Assembly: GCA_028817635.1 (NCBI GenBank)
Contig: JAPPPH010000360.1
Coordinates: 1 to 7,204 of the forward strand
From: Verrucomicrobiales bacterium
GTDB taxonomy: Bacteria; Verrucomicrobiota; Verrucomicrobiia; Limisphaerales; UBA1096
Length of the DNA stretch: 7,204 nt
Reading direction: 5' to 3'
Position 1 is the stretch's first letter, and every line of letters begins with the position of its first letter. Below, in pieces: positions 1 to 7,043 of the stretch. The translations under genes were made by a program, and so were the position numbers. Below the pieces are notes generated by a model. That model saw nothing but the letters and a program-made list of their open reading frames with translations, had not been told where the DNA came from and ran no database searches.

Positions 1-384
1 GAGTCGGCAACCTTCACCGGGCCGGATTCCATCAACAACATCCTTGGCCGGGTCACTGGGAATGACGCCTCCAGCATCGATGGGTTGATTCGTTCCGAGA
101 TCGCGGGTGCCAACCTGTACCTGCTGAATCCCAATGGGTTTCTGTTCGGTGATAATGCGAAGGTGGATGTGGACGGGGCGTTTACGATCTCGTCGCGGGA
201 CCGAATCAATCTCGGCAAGGACGGAGTGTTCCTCGCGCGGCAGCCAAACAAAAGCGTGCTGACTGCTTCGTCACCGCAGGCTTTTGGTTTTCTCGGAGGC
301 AACCCGGCGGGGAAGATTTCATTCGATGGTACGCGCCTGGTTACCAGCGAATCGGTCTACGTGGCCGGAGGTGAAGTCACGCTG
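1..384 (+). other. N-terminal TPS (haemagglutination activity) domain, left part missing
   Basis: This is the secretion domain that a TpsB transporter recognises. Visible in order are ESATFTG (1-21), NNILGRVTG (34-60), the A-N-L-Y-L-L-NPNG-F-L-F-G core (109-150), DNAKVDVDGAF (151-183), AFGFLGG (280-300) and VAGGEVTL (361-384). The last matches the LVGGDVTI-type strand that usually closes this domain. The order and spacing follow the family. The first strands and the signal peptide lie outside the window. The exact end is an estimate. Confidence 0.9.
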
Positions 385-3300
385 AATGATGCCCGATTGG
401 TTTCTGAGTCGAGCACCGGCGACTCCGGCGAAATAATCGTTGAGTCAGATGGAGTGACGATTCGCGAAGGCCAAATTCGGACGGAGTCCACAGCGGGTGA
501 TGCTGGTCGGGTCATTATCAGTTCCCGAAAGCCGGTGCTGATCGAGAATCCGAACGCAGCCCCGGACACCGGCGAGGGTCTGGATCGCGGTGAGTTCATC
601 GACAACATTCGGAATCGCGACGTGGCGTTCGGGGATGAGACCGGTGTGTTGAGCTTGGCCAAGGGCGGCGGGAATACGGCTGGTATAACCATCGCCGCTC
701 CGTCGATCACGATGAAGGGTGCCGGAATCTACTCGGTCACCTCGAAGAACGAGACGGGTGAGCTTGGCAATTCTGGGAACATTTCACTACGCACGGGCGC
801 GGCAATCCTCGAACACGCCCGGGTGCAACTCGGCTCAGGCTTGTCAACCGAGCCGGCGGAAACGGAGATCAGTGTGTTGGCCCAAAACGGGATAAGCCTG
901 TCCAAACAGAGCTACCTTTTCTCCGAGTCCGGGCTGAGCATTTCCGGCGGGGTAGCCATCGTCGAGGGGAGTCTGGTGGAGGCAGAGCAGTCCAAATTGA
1001 CTCTCGGCGGCGGGATGAAGTTAAGTGCGAACAGTGTATGGAAAACCGATTCGCTGGAGATCGCCTCGCCGGTGCTGGAGGTGTACCGGAGCACGATCCA
1101 ATACGAGGACGAGGCGGCCATCAGCCTGGCCCGGGACTTGAAGCTGGTTAACAACAGCGAGATTACCGGCAACATGCTCAAGCCAAGCACTCTGACTCTC
1201 ACCGGTCGAAACGTCCTCGTAGGTGGGCGATCTCAGCTCGATGCGGGACTCGGAATCGACATGAAGTTGACCGGTGACTTTGATCTGTCAGGCGAGAGCC
1301 GTGTGCAGGTGGGAGTTGATCGTGTGCAGAATCCGGATTTGACGGTGAGCTTTCCTGAGGATCGGCAACTGGGATACCTAAATCTAAAGGCCCGCAGCGC
1401 CACCATCGCGGAAGGCGAATGGGAGAGTGATTTCAAACTGTTCACCCCGTACGGCGGCACGATGAATCTGGACATCGCGAACAACTTCGACATCGAGTCC
1501 AACGGCGAGGTTTACCTGACCGACTACGCGAAAAACGCTGCCAGCAAAATGACGGTGAAGGCTCGGAGCCTCTCGATCGACGCAGCCGGCTTGCGGGCCG
1601 ACGAGATGGACATCGACGTGACCGGTTTACTGAAAATCGGGGAACCCAACGCCAATTATTCCAGTGGCATTTACGGCGGCCCGAAGGATCCCCGCTTGAT
1701 TGATATCACGGCGGGAGACGTGCAGATGTTCGGCACCGGAGGGATCGTGCTTCAGAAGGACGGAGTCAGCGAAGTGTACCGGGGTGCAATCAAGCTCGAC
1801 GTCACACGCAACCTGATTATTGACCGGAACACGATCAGCACTCGCGGCTATTACAAACACGACCATAACAATGTGGCAGTTGGGAGCATCGACATCACGG
1901 CAGCGAACATGCGCCTGCAAAACAACGCCAAGATAGATTTGCCCGCCGGGCTGGTGCCGGAAGGCGTCGAGGTGGGCGGTTTGAATGTCGATATCGACAG
2001 CATCCTGCAGATTAACAATTCCGCCATTTCCGCTTCGGTTGAGGGCGCGGCGTCCGACCGCGCGGATGTCTCCCTCTCGGCGACGATTCTCGAGTTGAAC
2101 GGAGCCAAGCTCGAGCATGTCGGCTATTTTTCCGAGGTGTACAATCAGGGCGCGCGGTATCTGCGTGATGTCGACGAGCCGGTCTTTCTTTCCGGCCACG
2201 GCTCGATGTCGCTGAGCGCCGAGAGCATCCTCGTCGCGCGCACCGGCACACACATCGAGATGCACAACGGCGCATTGAAACTTGGCAGCCGGGAGGTCTT
2301 GTTGGACGGTATCTCCTTGGATTCGATCACCGACTGGCAGGCAGACGGTTTGGATACAGCGCTTGGCCTTTCGGTCAAAGGGGGACAGCAACTGGTCATC
2401 GCCAACAGCCGTCTGGGTAGCCACACGATTACCGGCGGGGCACATCACGAATTCGAGTTCGAGGCTCCTGTGGTTGAGTTCAGAAACAACCAACTGACCA
2501 TGCTCGATGAGGTCGCAGGCGGTGCCGGTAATCTCTCACTACGCGGTGCCAACTCGGTAACAATTCAGGATTCTGAGCTGACCTCCATCGGGATGAACAC
2601 GGTTGATCCGGCTGTGAACGGCAACGACATTCTAATCGAGGGCCGTTCGTTGATGGTGAAGTCGAGCGTGATCAACACCACGGTTCGCGGCGGTGGTGAC
2701 GCCGGCACAACCAAGATCAATGCCACGGGGGCAATGCTGCTGACCGATAGCTGGATTGGCGGCGTCGATGCCCCGCTTGGCCAAGCGCAAAAGACGGCGA
2801 TAGCGATCGACGATACCCTGGGTGATGCGGCGAACATTACCGGTGGCTTGATCGACAGTTCGTATGGCTTGGCCAAGGGCGAAAATATCTACTACAGCTT
2901 GGCCAAGCTGGAATTGCGAGGGGGCGACCGCTTGGCTTTCGGCGAATTGGGTGCCGACCAAAAACGGGTTCTGACCCGCGTGACCGGCGGCGAGTCGTCC
3001 GTGCTGGATGGTACGGTTGATCTCGGGGCCAAGCAGGGCGATTTGATCCTGATGAACCCAAGCGGGTTTACAGTCGGGCCGAACGCTCAGTTTGAGAGCG
3101 TCGGGGCGCTGACGCTTTTCACCGGGAGCTCGGTGGAGTTCGACGGTGGCAGCAGTGTGAATTTGCAAACTGCGGCTGATGCGTTGCCCGGTACGGCGCC
3201 GGTACGATTTGACGGAGGTGGCGCCGGTGCAATCGACGTCATCGGCACGACGCTTGGCCAAGCGAACCTGTCGCTCGTCGGCGGGGATGTGAGTTTCCGC

Positions 3301-6300
3301 AGCGGCGCCTCGGCGATGACCATCGACGGCTCACCATTACGCCTCTACGTCGGCAGTTTGAACCTCTCCGGAGGGAGCGTCGTCGGGACGTCCAGCCCGG
3401 AGGGGGGCATCGGCGGCACAATCCAGATTGAGGCTGACACGTTAAATTTGAATGCCGGGAATATCCGGACGGTCGCCTCGGGTGGGCAGGGCGGTGCGGT
3501 TGAAATTTCCGGTGGTTCATTCGTGGCAAATGGTGGAGTTATCGAGTCTCTTTCGTTTCCGGGAGCCACCGCCAATGGCAGGTCAGGGGCGGTTTCCATC
3601 TCGATGACAGATAGCATTCGCGGCACGCAAGGGGCGTTTGTCGATGCCTCCTCGTACGGTGACGGTGGTTTGTCGCCTGTTTCCCTGAGCGCACCCAGCG
3701 TAGTGTTGGATGGCCCGGATTTCGATCGCGCCAGCGGCGTGCAAATGATCGCCTATCAGGGGCCGACATCGTCCATTTTAATCGCCGGAGATCGAGTCTC
3801 TGCGCCGATGGGCCGGCTGATCAACGAGGCGCGCAACGACGCCGGTCTGGTTGTTGGAGAAGACTACGGTGCCATCTCGATCACCGGCCGTGACGTCAGC
3901 CTCGGACATAAGATCGATGATGGTTTGCCCAAGACGGTCGCCACCAGCCTGAGCTTTTTCACCCACTCAAAAAACAGTAGCCGCACCGGGGACATTCGCG
4001 TCTCCGCCGAAAACGATCTGAATCTTGGTGGCGTATCGATCCTTCAGGAAGGACTGCTGCTGGCCGGCAAGGGATTCGTTGAGTCCGGGCCGGTTGGGCG
4101 TGGTGGTGACGCACTGTTCAAGGGGCGTAACGTAATTGGTCAGGCGACCCCGGATCCGGTTCTCTGGTTCGACAGTCACTACACCGGCAACCTCACGTTC
4201 GAGGCGGAGGATCAGCTCACGCTTGGCCTGAGCCGGTTCATCTATGTCAACTCGGATCCTTCTGCGACACACGCCCTGACGTTTAAGGGCAAAAACATCT
4301 CGATCGGCTACGAGGAGCAGTTCAACCAAAACCGTTGGGGAACGAGCTTCCTTTTGGTGCATGACGACATCAAAAACACCTCGGCACCAAACCTTGTCAT
4401 GCGTGCCGGCGAGTCGATACAGTTCCATCCCGGTTTCCAGACAAACGACGACTTTGACACCGTTGGCCCGAACAAGGGGATTCCGGGTGGACACGGCGTT
4501 TCGGCGGTGGACATTCAGGCGCAGGACATCGTGTTCAACGCATCCAAGCTCTCGCTTCACAGCAACTTTGAACACCGCATCGCGGCGACCGGTTCGATTC
4601 AATTCACGAAGGGATCGCAAGTTGAAATCTCCAATTCCGACACAGCGAGCCAGCCGGTCGTGAAGGGCTTAACGATCGAGGCGGGCACGCTGGAGATGGA
4701 TGGCACGACCTATCTGCGAAGCTGGGGTGAATCCCGGTACGCGGCGGCTGACTTGGAGTTGAAGGCCGGGGCATTGAGGCTCGATGGCGCACGCGTATTC
4801 TCCGAGAGCTTCGCCACTGGCAGTGCCGGCAACATTCAATTGACCGCCGACGAGATTGAGTTGTCAAACGGTGCACGAGTGCAGAGTCTCATGCGAGCCG
4901 GCGGTGATGCCGGCAACATCGGCTTGGATGCCGGGCCGGCACGCTTGGCCGGCGCCGGAGCAATCCAAAGCGGCGTGGCCCTGCCCGGCACCGGGTTCAA
5001 CCCCAGCAAGCATCAACCCGGCGCCCACGGCGATGCCGGCGACATCGCGATCAACGCCGGCACTGTGCGATTGGATGAAGGCAGTTCGCTCAGCAGTATG
5101 GCGCTGGATATTGGTCGTTCAGGCGACGTCTCTGTGACTGGCGACAACATCCATCTCGACGGTCGCGCCTACATTTCCAGTACCACTGACGCCACGCAAT
5201 GGGCGGGACGATACGGGATTTTTGATTCGACTTACGATCAGGACATCGACCAAAACGGCAGCATCGCACTGACCGGCGAAAACGTGACCCTGACCGGCGG
5301 TGCCTACCTCAAGAGCACCACGCGGATGCCGCATCGACAGGCCGGCAGCATCGCACTTTCCGGCGGGCAGATTGACCTGACCGGAGGCAGTTCGGTCATC
5401 AGCAACACCGAGCCGTCTGCCATGATCGATGCCTGGCGCCAGCACTTGAAACTGACCGGGCCGGCCGGCTTTGGCGATGCCGGTGAGGTGACCGTCAACG
5501 CCGCCCATGTCAATATCACCGACAAGAGCCGCTTGGCCAGTGACAGCTTTACCGACGGCAACGCCGGTCGGATTGCCATCATTTCCGACGAACTCGCCAT
5601 CACGGAAAACGGCCGGGTTTACGCCGGATCATTGAACGAAGGTGACGGCGGTGCGATCGAGATTGAGGCCGGGCAACTGCGCTTGGCCAAGCGCGGCGCA
5701 ATCGTCGCCGACGTGCGCGATACCGGCGACGGCGGCACAGTTCAAATCAAGGCAGACGAGATGATCGTCGATGCCGCATCAGTTTACGGCAGCACGAGCG
5801 GAGAAGGACAGGGGAGCCGCGTGAAAATTGAATCCGGCGACCTGAGTCTGGCCAATGGCGGGCGAATCGAAAGCGCTGCATTCGGGCCTGGCCAAGCGGG
5901 CGAATTGGAGATCAACGCCGCGCGGGTGAGCATTGTGGGTGAGGGCGAGTGGTTCGATCCAAAGGACGTCGATGCCGAGCCAAGCGGGGAAATCGCCCGG
6001 AGCGGATTGGTCACCAGCACAGTGGCAAACGGCGACGCCGGCACGATCCATTTGACCACGCCCAACCTCGACCTCGACGCCGGCTTGATCGGCAGCGCCA
6101 GCACCGGCACCGGTGAGGCCGGCAGCATCAACGTCAATATCACCGGCGAGATGGTGCTGCAGAATGACGGGCAGGTCTCCGTCCGGTCGTCACAGGCTGA
6201 TGGCGGCGACATCACCATCAACACCAGCGGCCACGTGCTCGTGGACAACAGTGAATTGAGTGCTTCGGCCAAGCAGGACGGCGGCAGCGTTCGGTTGTAC

Positions 6301-6738
6301 GGTGACGGTAACTTTTTCTTCCGCGACGGCCGTATCACCGCCGAGGCAGGGCAGGACGGCGGCAACATTTTTGTCGAGGCACCGGAAACACTCGTACTCA
6401 ACCGAGCGCGACTTTCCGCCAACGCCATCTACGGGCACGGCGGCTACATCCTCATCACCGCAGACGGATTTCTTCCATCGGTGGAAACCAGCATCACCGC
6501 CTCGTCCGAGTTTGGAGTCGAGGGCACGGTCGAGATTCGCACGCCCGACACCGACGTCGGCAGCGGGTTGGTCATCCTCCCCGAGTCACTCGTAAGTCGG
6601 AACATCAACCTTGCCGAACGGTGCGCCCTGCGCCTGTCCGGAGTCGTCAGCAGCTTTTTCCTCAACGGCGACGGCGGCATCCCCATCTGGTCTTCCCAAA
6701 GCTACCTCCCATCCCTCCTCGACAACGAATCCGAATAG
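1..6738 (+). CDS. Giant TpsA-family filamentous haemagglutinin-like exoprotein, 5' partial, with two TPS domains
   Basis: The frame is open from base 1 to the TAG at 6736-6738, giving 2245 visible residues. The start lies left of the window: the residues before the TTG at 85 (ESATFTGPDSINNILGRVTG) are already typical TPS-domain sequence, so 85 is not the start. Comparison with the internal second copy suggests that about 40 mature residues plus a signal peptide are missing. Seen: the NPNG motif (127-138) and NPNGFLFG context of the haemagglutination-activity/TPS domain; a long Gly, Asn, Ser and Asp-rich beta-helix-like body; an internal TPS-like domain near 2800-3297; regular GDAGxI-type coils from 4819; and a C-terminal module with the only cysteine. 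Family knowledge: such proteins are exported by Sec, threaded through a TpsB (FhaC-like) outer-membrane pore and fold into a surface or secreted beta-helix, often acting in adhesion. The adhesin role here is inference; no enzymatic or toxin domain is recognisable. No partner TpsB is in view. Confidence 0.93.
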   Translation, partial: ESATFTGPDSINNILGRVTGNDASSIDGLIRSEIAGANLYLLNPNGFLFGDNAKVDVDGAFTISSRDRINLGKDGVFLARQPNKSVLTASSPQAFGFLGGNPAGKISFDGTRLVTSESVYVAGGEVTLNDARLVSESSTGDSGEIIVESDGVTIREGQIRTESTAGDAGRVIISSRKPVLIENPNAAPDTGEGLDRGEFIDNIRNRDVAFGDETGVLSLAKGGGNTAGITIAAPSITMKGAGIYSVTSKNETGELGNSGNISLRTGAAILEHARVQLGSGLSTEPAETEISVLAQNGISLSKQSYLFSESGLSISGGVAIVEGSLVEAEQSKLTLGGGMKLSANSVWKTDSLEIASPVLEVYRSTIQYEDEAAISLARDLKLVNNSEITGNMLKPSTLTLTGRNVLVGGRSQLDAGLGIDMKLTGDFDLSGESRVQVGVDRVQNPDLTVSFPEDRQLGYLNLKARSATIAEGEWESDFKLFTPYGGTMNLDIANNFDIESNGEVYLTDYAKNAASKMTVKARSLSIDAAGLRADEMDIDVTGLLKIGEPNANYSSGIYGGPKDPRLIDITAGDVQMFGTGGIVLQKDGVSEVYRGAIKLDVTRNLIIDRNTISTRGYYKHDHNNVAVGSIDITAANMRLQNNAKIDLPAGLVPEGVEVGGLNVDIDSILQINNSAISASVEGAASDRADVSLSATILELNGAKLEHVGYFSEVYNQGARYLRDVDEPVFLSGHGSMSLSAESILVARTGTHIEMHNGALKLGSREVLLDGISLDSITDWQADGLDTALGLSVKGGQQLVIANSRLGSHTITGGAHHEFEFEAPVVEFRNNQLTMLDEVAGGAGNLSLRGANSVTIQDSELTSIGMNTVDPAVNGNDILIEGRSLMVKSSVINTTVRGGGDAGTTKINATGAMLLTDSWIGGVDAPLGQAQKTAIAIDDTLGDAANITGGLIDSSYGLAKGENIYYSLAKLELRGGDRLAFGELGADQKRVLTRVTGGESSVLDGTVDLGAKQGDLILMNPSGFTVGPNAQFESVGALTLFTGSSVEFDGGSSVNLQTAADALPGTAPVRFDGGGAGAIDVIGTTLGQANLSLVGGDVSFRSGASAMTIDGSPLRLYVGSLNLSGGSVVGTSSPEGGIGGTIQIEADTLNLNAGNIRTVASGGQGGAVEISGGSFVANGGVIESLSFPGATANGRSGAVSISMTDSIRGTQGAFVDASSYGDGGLSPVSLSAPSVVLDGPDFDRASGVQMIAYQGPTSSILIAGDRVSAPMGRLINEARNDAGLVVGEDYGAISITGRDVSLGHKIDDGLPKTVATSLSFFTHSKNSSRTGDIRVSAENDLNLGGVSILQEGLLLAGKGFVESGPVGRGGDALFKGRNVIGQATPDPVLWFDSHYTGNLTFEAEDQLTLGLSRFIYVNSDPSATHALTFKGKNISIGYEEQFNQNRWGTSFLLVHDDIKNTSAPNLVMRAGESIQFHPGFQTNDDFDTVGPNKGIPGGHGVSAVDIQAQDIVFNASKLSLHSNFEHRIAATGSIQFTKGSQVEISNSDTASQPVVKGLTIEAGTLEMDGTTYLRSWGESRYAAADLELKAGALRLDGARVFSESFATGSAGNIQLTADEIELSNGARVQSLMRAGGDAGNIGLDAGPARLAGAGAIQSGVALPGTGFNPSKHQPGAHGDAGDIAINAGTVRLDEGSSLSSMALDIGRSGDVSVTGDNIHLDGRAYISSTTDATQWAGRYGIFDSTYDQDIDQNGSIALTGENVTLTGGAYLKSTTRMPHRQAGSIALSGGQIDLTGGSSVISNTEPSAMIDAWRQHLKLTGPAGFGDAGEVTVNAAHVNITDKSRLASDSFTDGNAGRIAIISDELAITENGRVYAGSLNEGDGGAIEIEAGQLRLAKRGAIVADVRDTGDGGTVQIKADEMIVDAASVYGSTSGEGQGSRVKIESGDLSLANGGRIESAAFGPGQAGELEINAARVSIVGEGEWFDPKDVDAEPSGEIARSGLVTSTVANGDAGTIHLTTPNLDLDAGLIGSASTGTGEAGSINVNITGEMVLQNDGQVSVRSSQADGGDITINTSGHVLVDNSELSASAKQDGGSVRLYGDGNFFFRDGRITAEAGQDGGNIFVEAPETLVLNRARLSANAIYGHGGYILITADGFLPSVETSITASSEFGVEGTVEIRTPDTDVGSGLVILPESLVSRNINLAERCALRLSGVVSSFFLNGDGGIPIWSSQSYLPSLLDNESE
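654..663. repeat. Palindrome CTTGGCCAAG, coding copy 1
   Basis: This is a perfect 10-bp palindrome inside the exoprotein gene. Here it is read as S-L-A-K (the C is the third base of the AGC codon). It belongs to a family of eight perfect copies in this window. Confidence 0.75.
2774..3264. repeat. Cluster of four CTTGGCCAAG palindromes around the internal TPS domain
   Basis: Perfect copies lie at 2774-2787 (14-bp form CGCTTGGCCAAGCG), 2868-2877, 2896-2909 (14-bp form with AGCTT/AAGCT ends) and 3251-3264 (14-bp form). The first and last are read as L-G-Q-A, the middle two as L-A-K. The same DNA word is therefore used in two reading frames, so protein repetition cannot explain it. Four of the six perfect coding copies fall in these 491 bases. 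Confidence 0.8.
2800..3297 (+). other. Internal, apparently complete second TPS-like domain
   Basis: The stretch opens with IAIDDTLGDAANITGG (from 2800), which looks like the mature N-terminus of a TPS exoprotein (the D-G-T-L-G type). It continues with GENIYYSLAKLELRGGDRLAF, in the place of the usual G-N-L-F-H-S-F...F-x-L-x-x-G-E-S-A-x-F. Then follow RVLTRVTGG (2965-2991), LILMNPSGFTVG (3043-3078), PNAQFESVGALTLF (3079-3120) and LSLVGGDVSF (3268-3297). An ungapped hand alignment of 52 residues (34-189 against 2962-3117) gives 20 identities, including RVTG, NP-x-G-F, NA and GA. NPNG is changed to NPSG. There is no signal peptide before it; beta-helix sequence runs straight into it. Whether it still binds a transporter is unknown. 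The reading as an old gene fusion is inference. Confidence 0.78.
4819..6531 (+). repeat. Array of about 19 Gly-rich beta-helix coils in the C-terminal part of the exoprotein
   Basis: These are protein-level repeats built on a turn of the form G-D-A-G-x-I followed by a short strand and an N-G-A/G-R-I/V turn. The turns read in order GSAGNI, GDAGNI, GDAGDI, GRSGDV, QNGSI, QAGSI, GDAGEV, GNAGRI, GDGGAI, GDGGTV, GQGSRV, GQAGEL, GDAGTI, GEAGSI, DGGDI, DGGSV, DGGNI, HGGYI and GVEGTV. Mean spacing is about 30 residues, and near the end the period tightens to 26, 26 and 27 residues (DGGDI to HGGYI). Longer loops break the array, for example after AIQSG (4975), around 5190-5250 and around 5940-6000. 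The pattern resembles large cyanobacterial TPS proteins and should form a right-handed parallel beta-helix. The same coil type occurs sparsely earlier (411-510 and 3400-3520). Confidence 0.75.
5680..5693. repeat. Palindrome CGCTTGGCCAAGCG, coding copy
   Basis: A perfect 14-bp palindrome, read as R-L-A-K-R. Nearby imperfect or half copies are CGCTTGGCC at 2360, 4220, 4942 and 5530, GGCCAAGCG at 5890, and GCTTCGGCCAAGC at 6262. Confidence 0.75.
6545..6735 (+). other. C-terminal end module of the exoprotein with the sole cysteine
   Basis: After the last coil the sequence reads D-T-D-V-G-S-GLVILPESLV, then NINLAERC, SSFFLNGDGGIPIW and a short polar tail. From memory this resembles the end of many cyanobacterial TPS exoproteins, with G-L-V-x-L-P-x-x-L-V, I-A-x-x-C and S-S-F-x-x-x-G-x-G-G-L-P in that order. 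The Cys codon is at 6622-6624, and no other cysteine is found in the 2245 visible residues. There is no LPXTG, PEP-CTERM or autotransporter barrel. The role of the module (cap of the helix, or a site holding the chain to the transporter) is inference. Confidence 0.6.
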
Positions 6739-6767
6739 CCCTACATCGGCTGTCTAAAAATCCGGAG

Positions 6768-6785
6768 GGACGAGCCTGCGAGTCC
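6768..6785. repeat. Weak inverted repeat GGAC...GTCC
   Basis: GGACGAGCCTGCGAGTCC has 4-bp outer arms (GGAC/GTCC) with mismatches inside them. It sits just before the 18-bp palindrome and may be part of the same dispersed element. Its stem is too weak to call a terminator. Confidence 0.3.
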
Positions 6786-6786
6786 G

Positions 6787-6804
6787 CCCGCTTGGCCAAG
6801 CGGG
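6787..6804. repeat. 18-bp perfect palindrome CCCGCTTGGCCAAGCGGG
   Basis: This is the longest member of the CTTGGCCAAG family in the window, 49 bases after the stop codon of the exoprotein gene. It could form a GC-rich hairpin in RNA, but a purine-rich stretch follows and not a T-run, so terminator function is only possible. Confidence 0.8.
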
Positions 6805-6835
6805 GGAATATCGAACAAGGAATGTGACAAGGTAG

Positions 6836-6856
6836 GGACGGCTGTCCCAGCCGTCC
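6836..6856. repeat. Hairpin repeat GGACGGCTG-TCC-CAGCCGTCC
   Basis: A perfect 9-bp stem (6836-6844 with 6848-6856) surrounds a 3-base loop. An alternative stem GGGAC/GTCCC (6835-6839 with 6844-6848) shares bases with it. Small size, GC-rich stem and intergenic place fit a REP-like element. Confidence 0.7.
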
Positions 6857-6884
6857 TCAGTGGTTCGGGGTGCATTTGACAAAC

Positions 6885-6911
6885 CACGGAATACACAGAA
6901 TACACGGAAAG
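6885..6911. repeat. Three-unit 9-bp tandem repeat CACGGAATA
   Basis: The units read CACGGAATA (6885-6893), CACAGAATA (6894-6902) and CACGGAAAG (6903-6911). I recall very similar strings as widespread intergenic repeats in Verrucomicrobiota and related phyla; this is memory and not a search result. Confidence 0.65.
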
Positions 6912-6919
6912 AGCACCCA

Positions 6920-6991
6920 AGGAGAGGGGACATTCCTGTCCCCTCATTGGCCGTTTGAAATTCTTAAGGGGACAGGAATGTCCCCTCTCCT
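6920..6991. repeat. Perfect 25-bp inverted repeat with nested hairpins
   Basis: The left arm (6920-6944) is the exact reverse complement of the right arm (6967-6991), with a 22-base spacer between them. Each arm also folds on itself: AGGGGACA-TTCC-TGTCCCCT at 6925-6944 and AGGGGACA-GGAA-TGTCCCCT at 6967-6986. The element can therefore form either one long hairpin or two short ones. This paired-palindrome design is like a BIME or small non-autonomous element. No transposase is present here. Confidence 0.85.
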
Positions 6992-6995
6992 GTAG

Positions 6996-7007
6996 CCAAG
7001 CGCTTGG
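6996..7007. repeat. Reversed half-site palindrome CCAAGCGCTTGG
   Basis: A perfect 12-bp palindrome made from the same half-sites as the CTTGGCCAAG family but in outward order (CCAAG-CG-CTTGG). It lies 4 bases after the 25-bp inverted repeat. Confidence 0.6.
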
Positions 7008-7043
7008 ATTTAGGGCGGCCGTGAACATCGTCCTTCCTTCGCC

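Noticed and set aside
85..87. TTG at 85 as the start codon of the large gene
   Set aside because: In-frame residues from base 1 to 84 are already typical TPS-domain sequence, so the gene is truncated by the window edge and starts further left.
1627..2493. Long minus-strand open frame (288 residues) opposite the exoprotein gene
   Set aside because: It lies fully within the strongly supported + strand coding region, its translation is rich in Arg, Ala, Val and Asp with no domain pattern, and it arises from GC-rich codon composition.
3967..4620. Minus-strand open frame (217 residues)
   Set aside because: It is a shadow of the + strand beta-helix coding sequence; there is no recognisable motif, start signal or neighbour on that strand.
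4819..6531. Coil repeats as a DNA tandem repeat or CRISPR-like array
   Set aside because: The repetition is at the protein level with divergent codons and variable spacing; there is no constant DNA repeat with unique spacers.
6787..6804. 18-bp palindrome as intrinsic terminator of the exoprotein gene
   Set aside because: The stem is good, but it is followed by GG and a purine-rich stretch without a T-run, and the same palindrome core occurs inside coding sequence where termination would be harmful.
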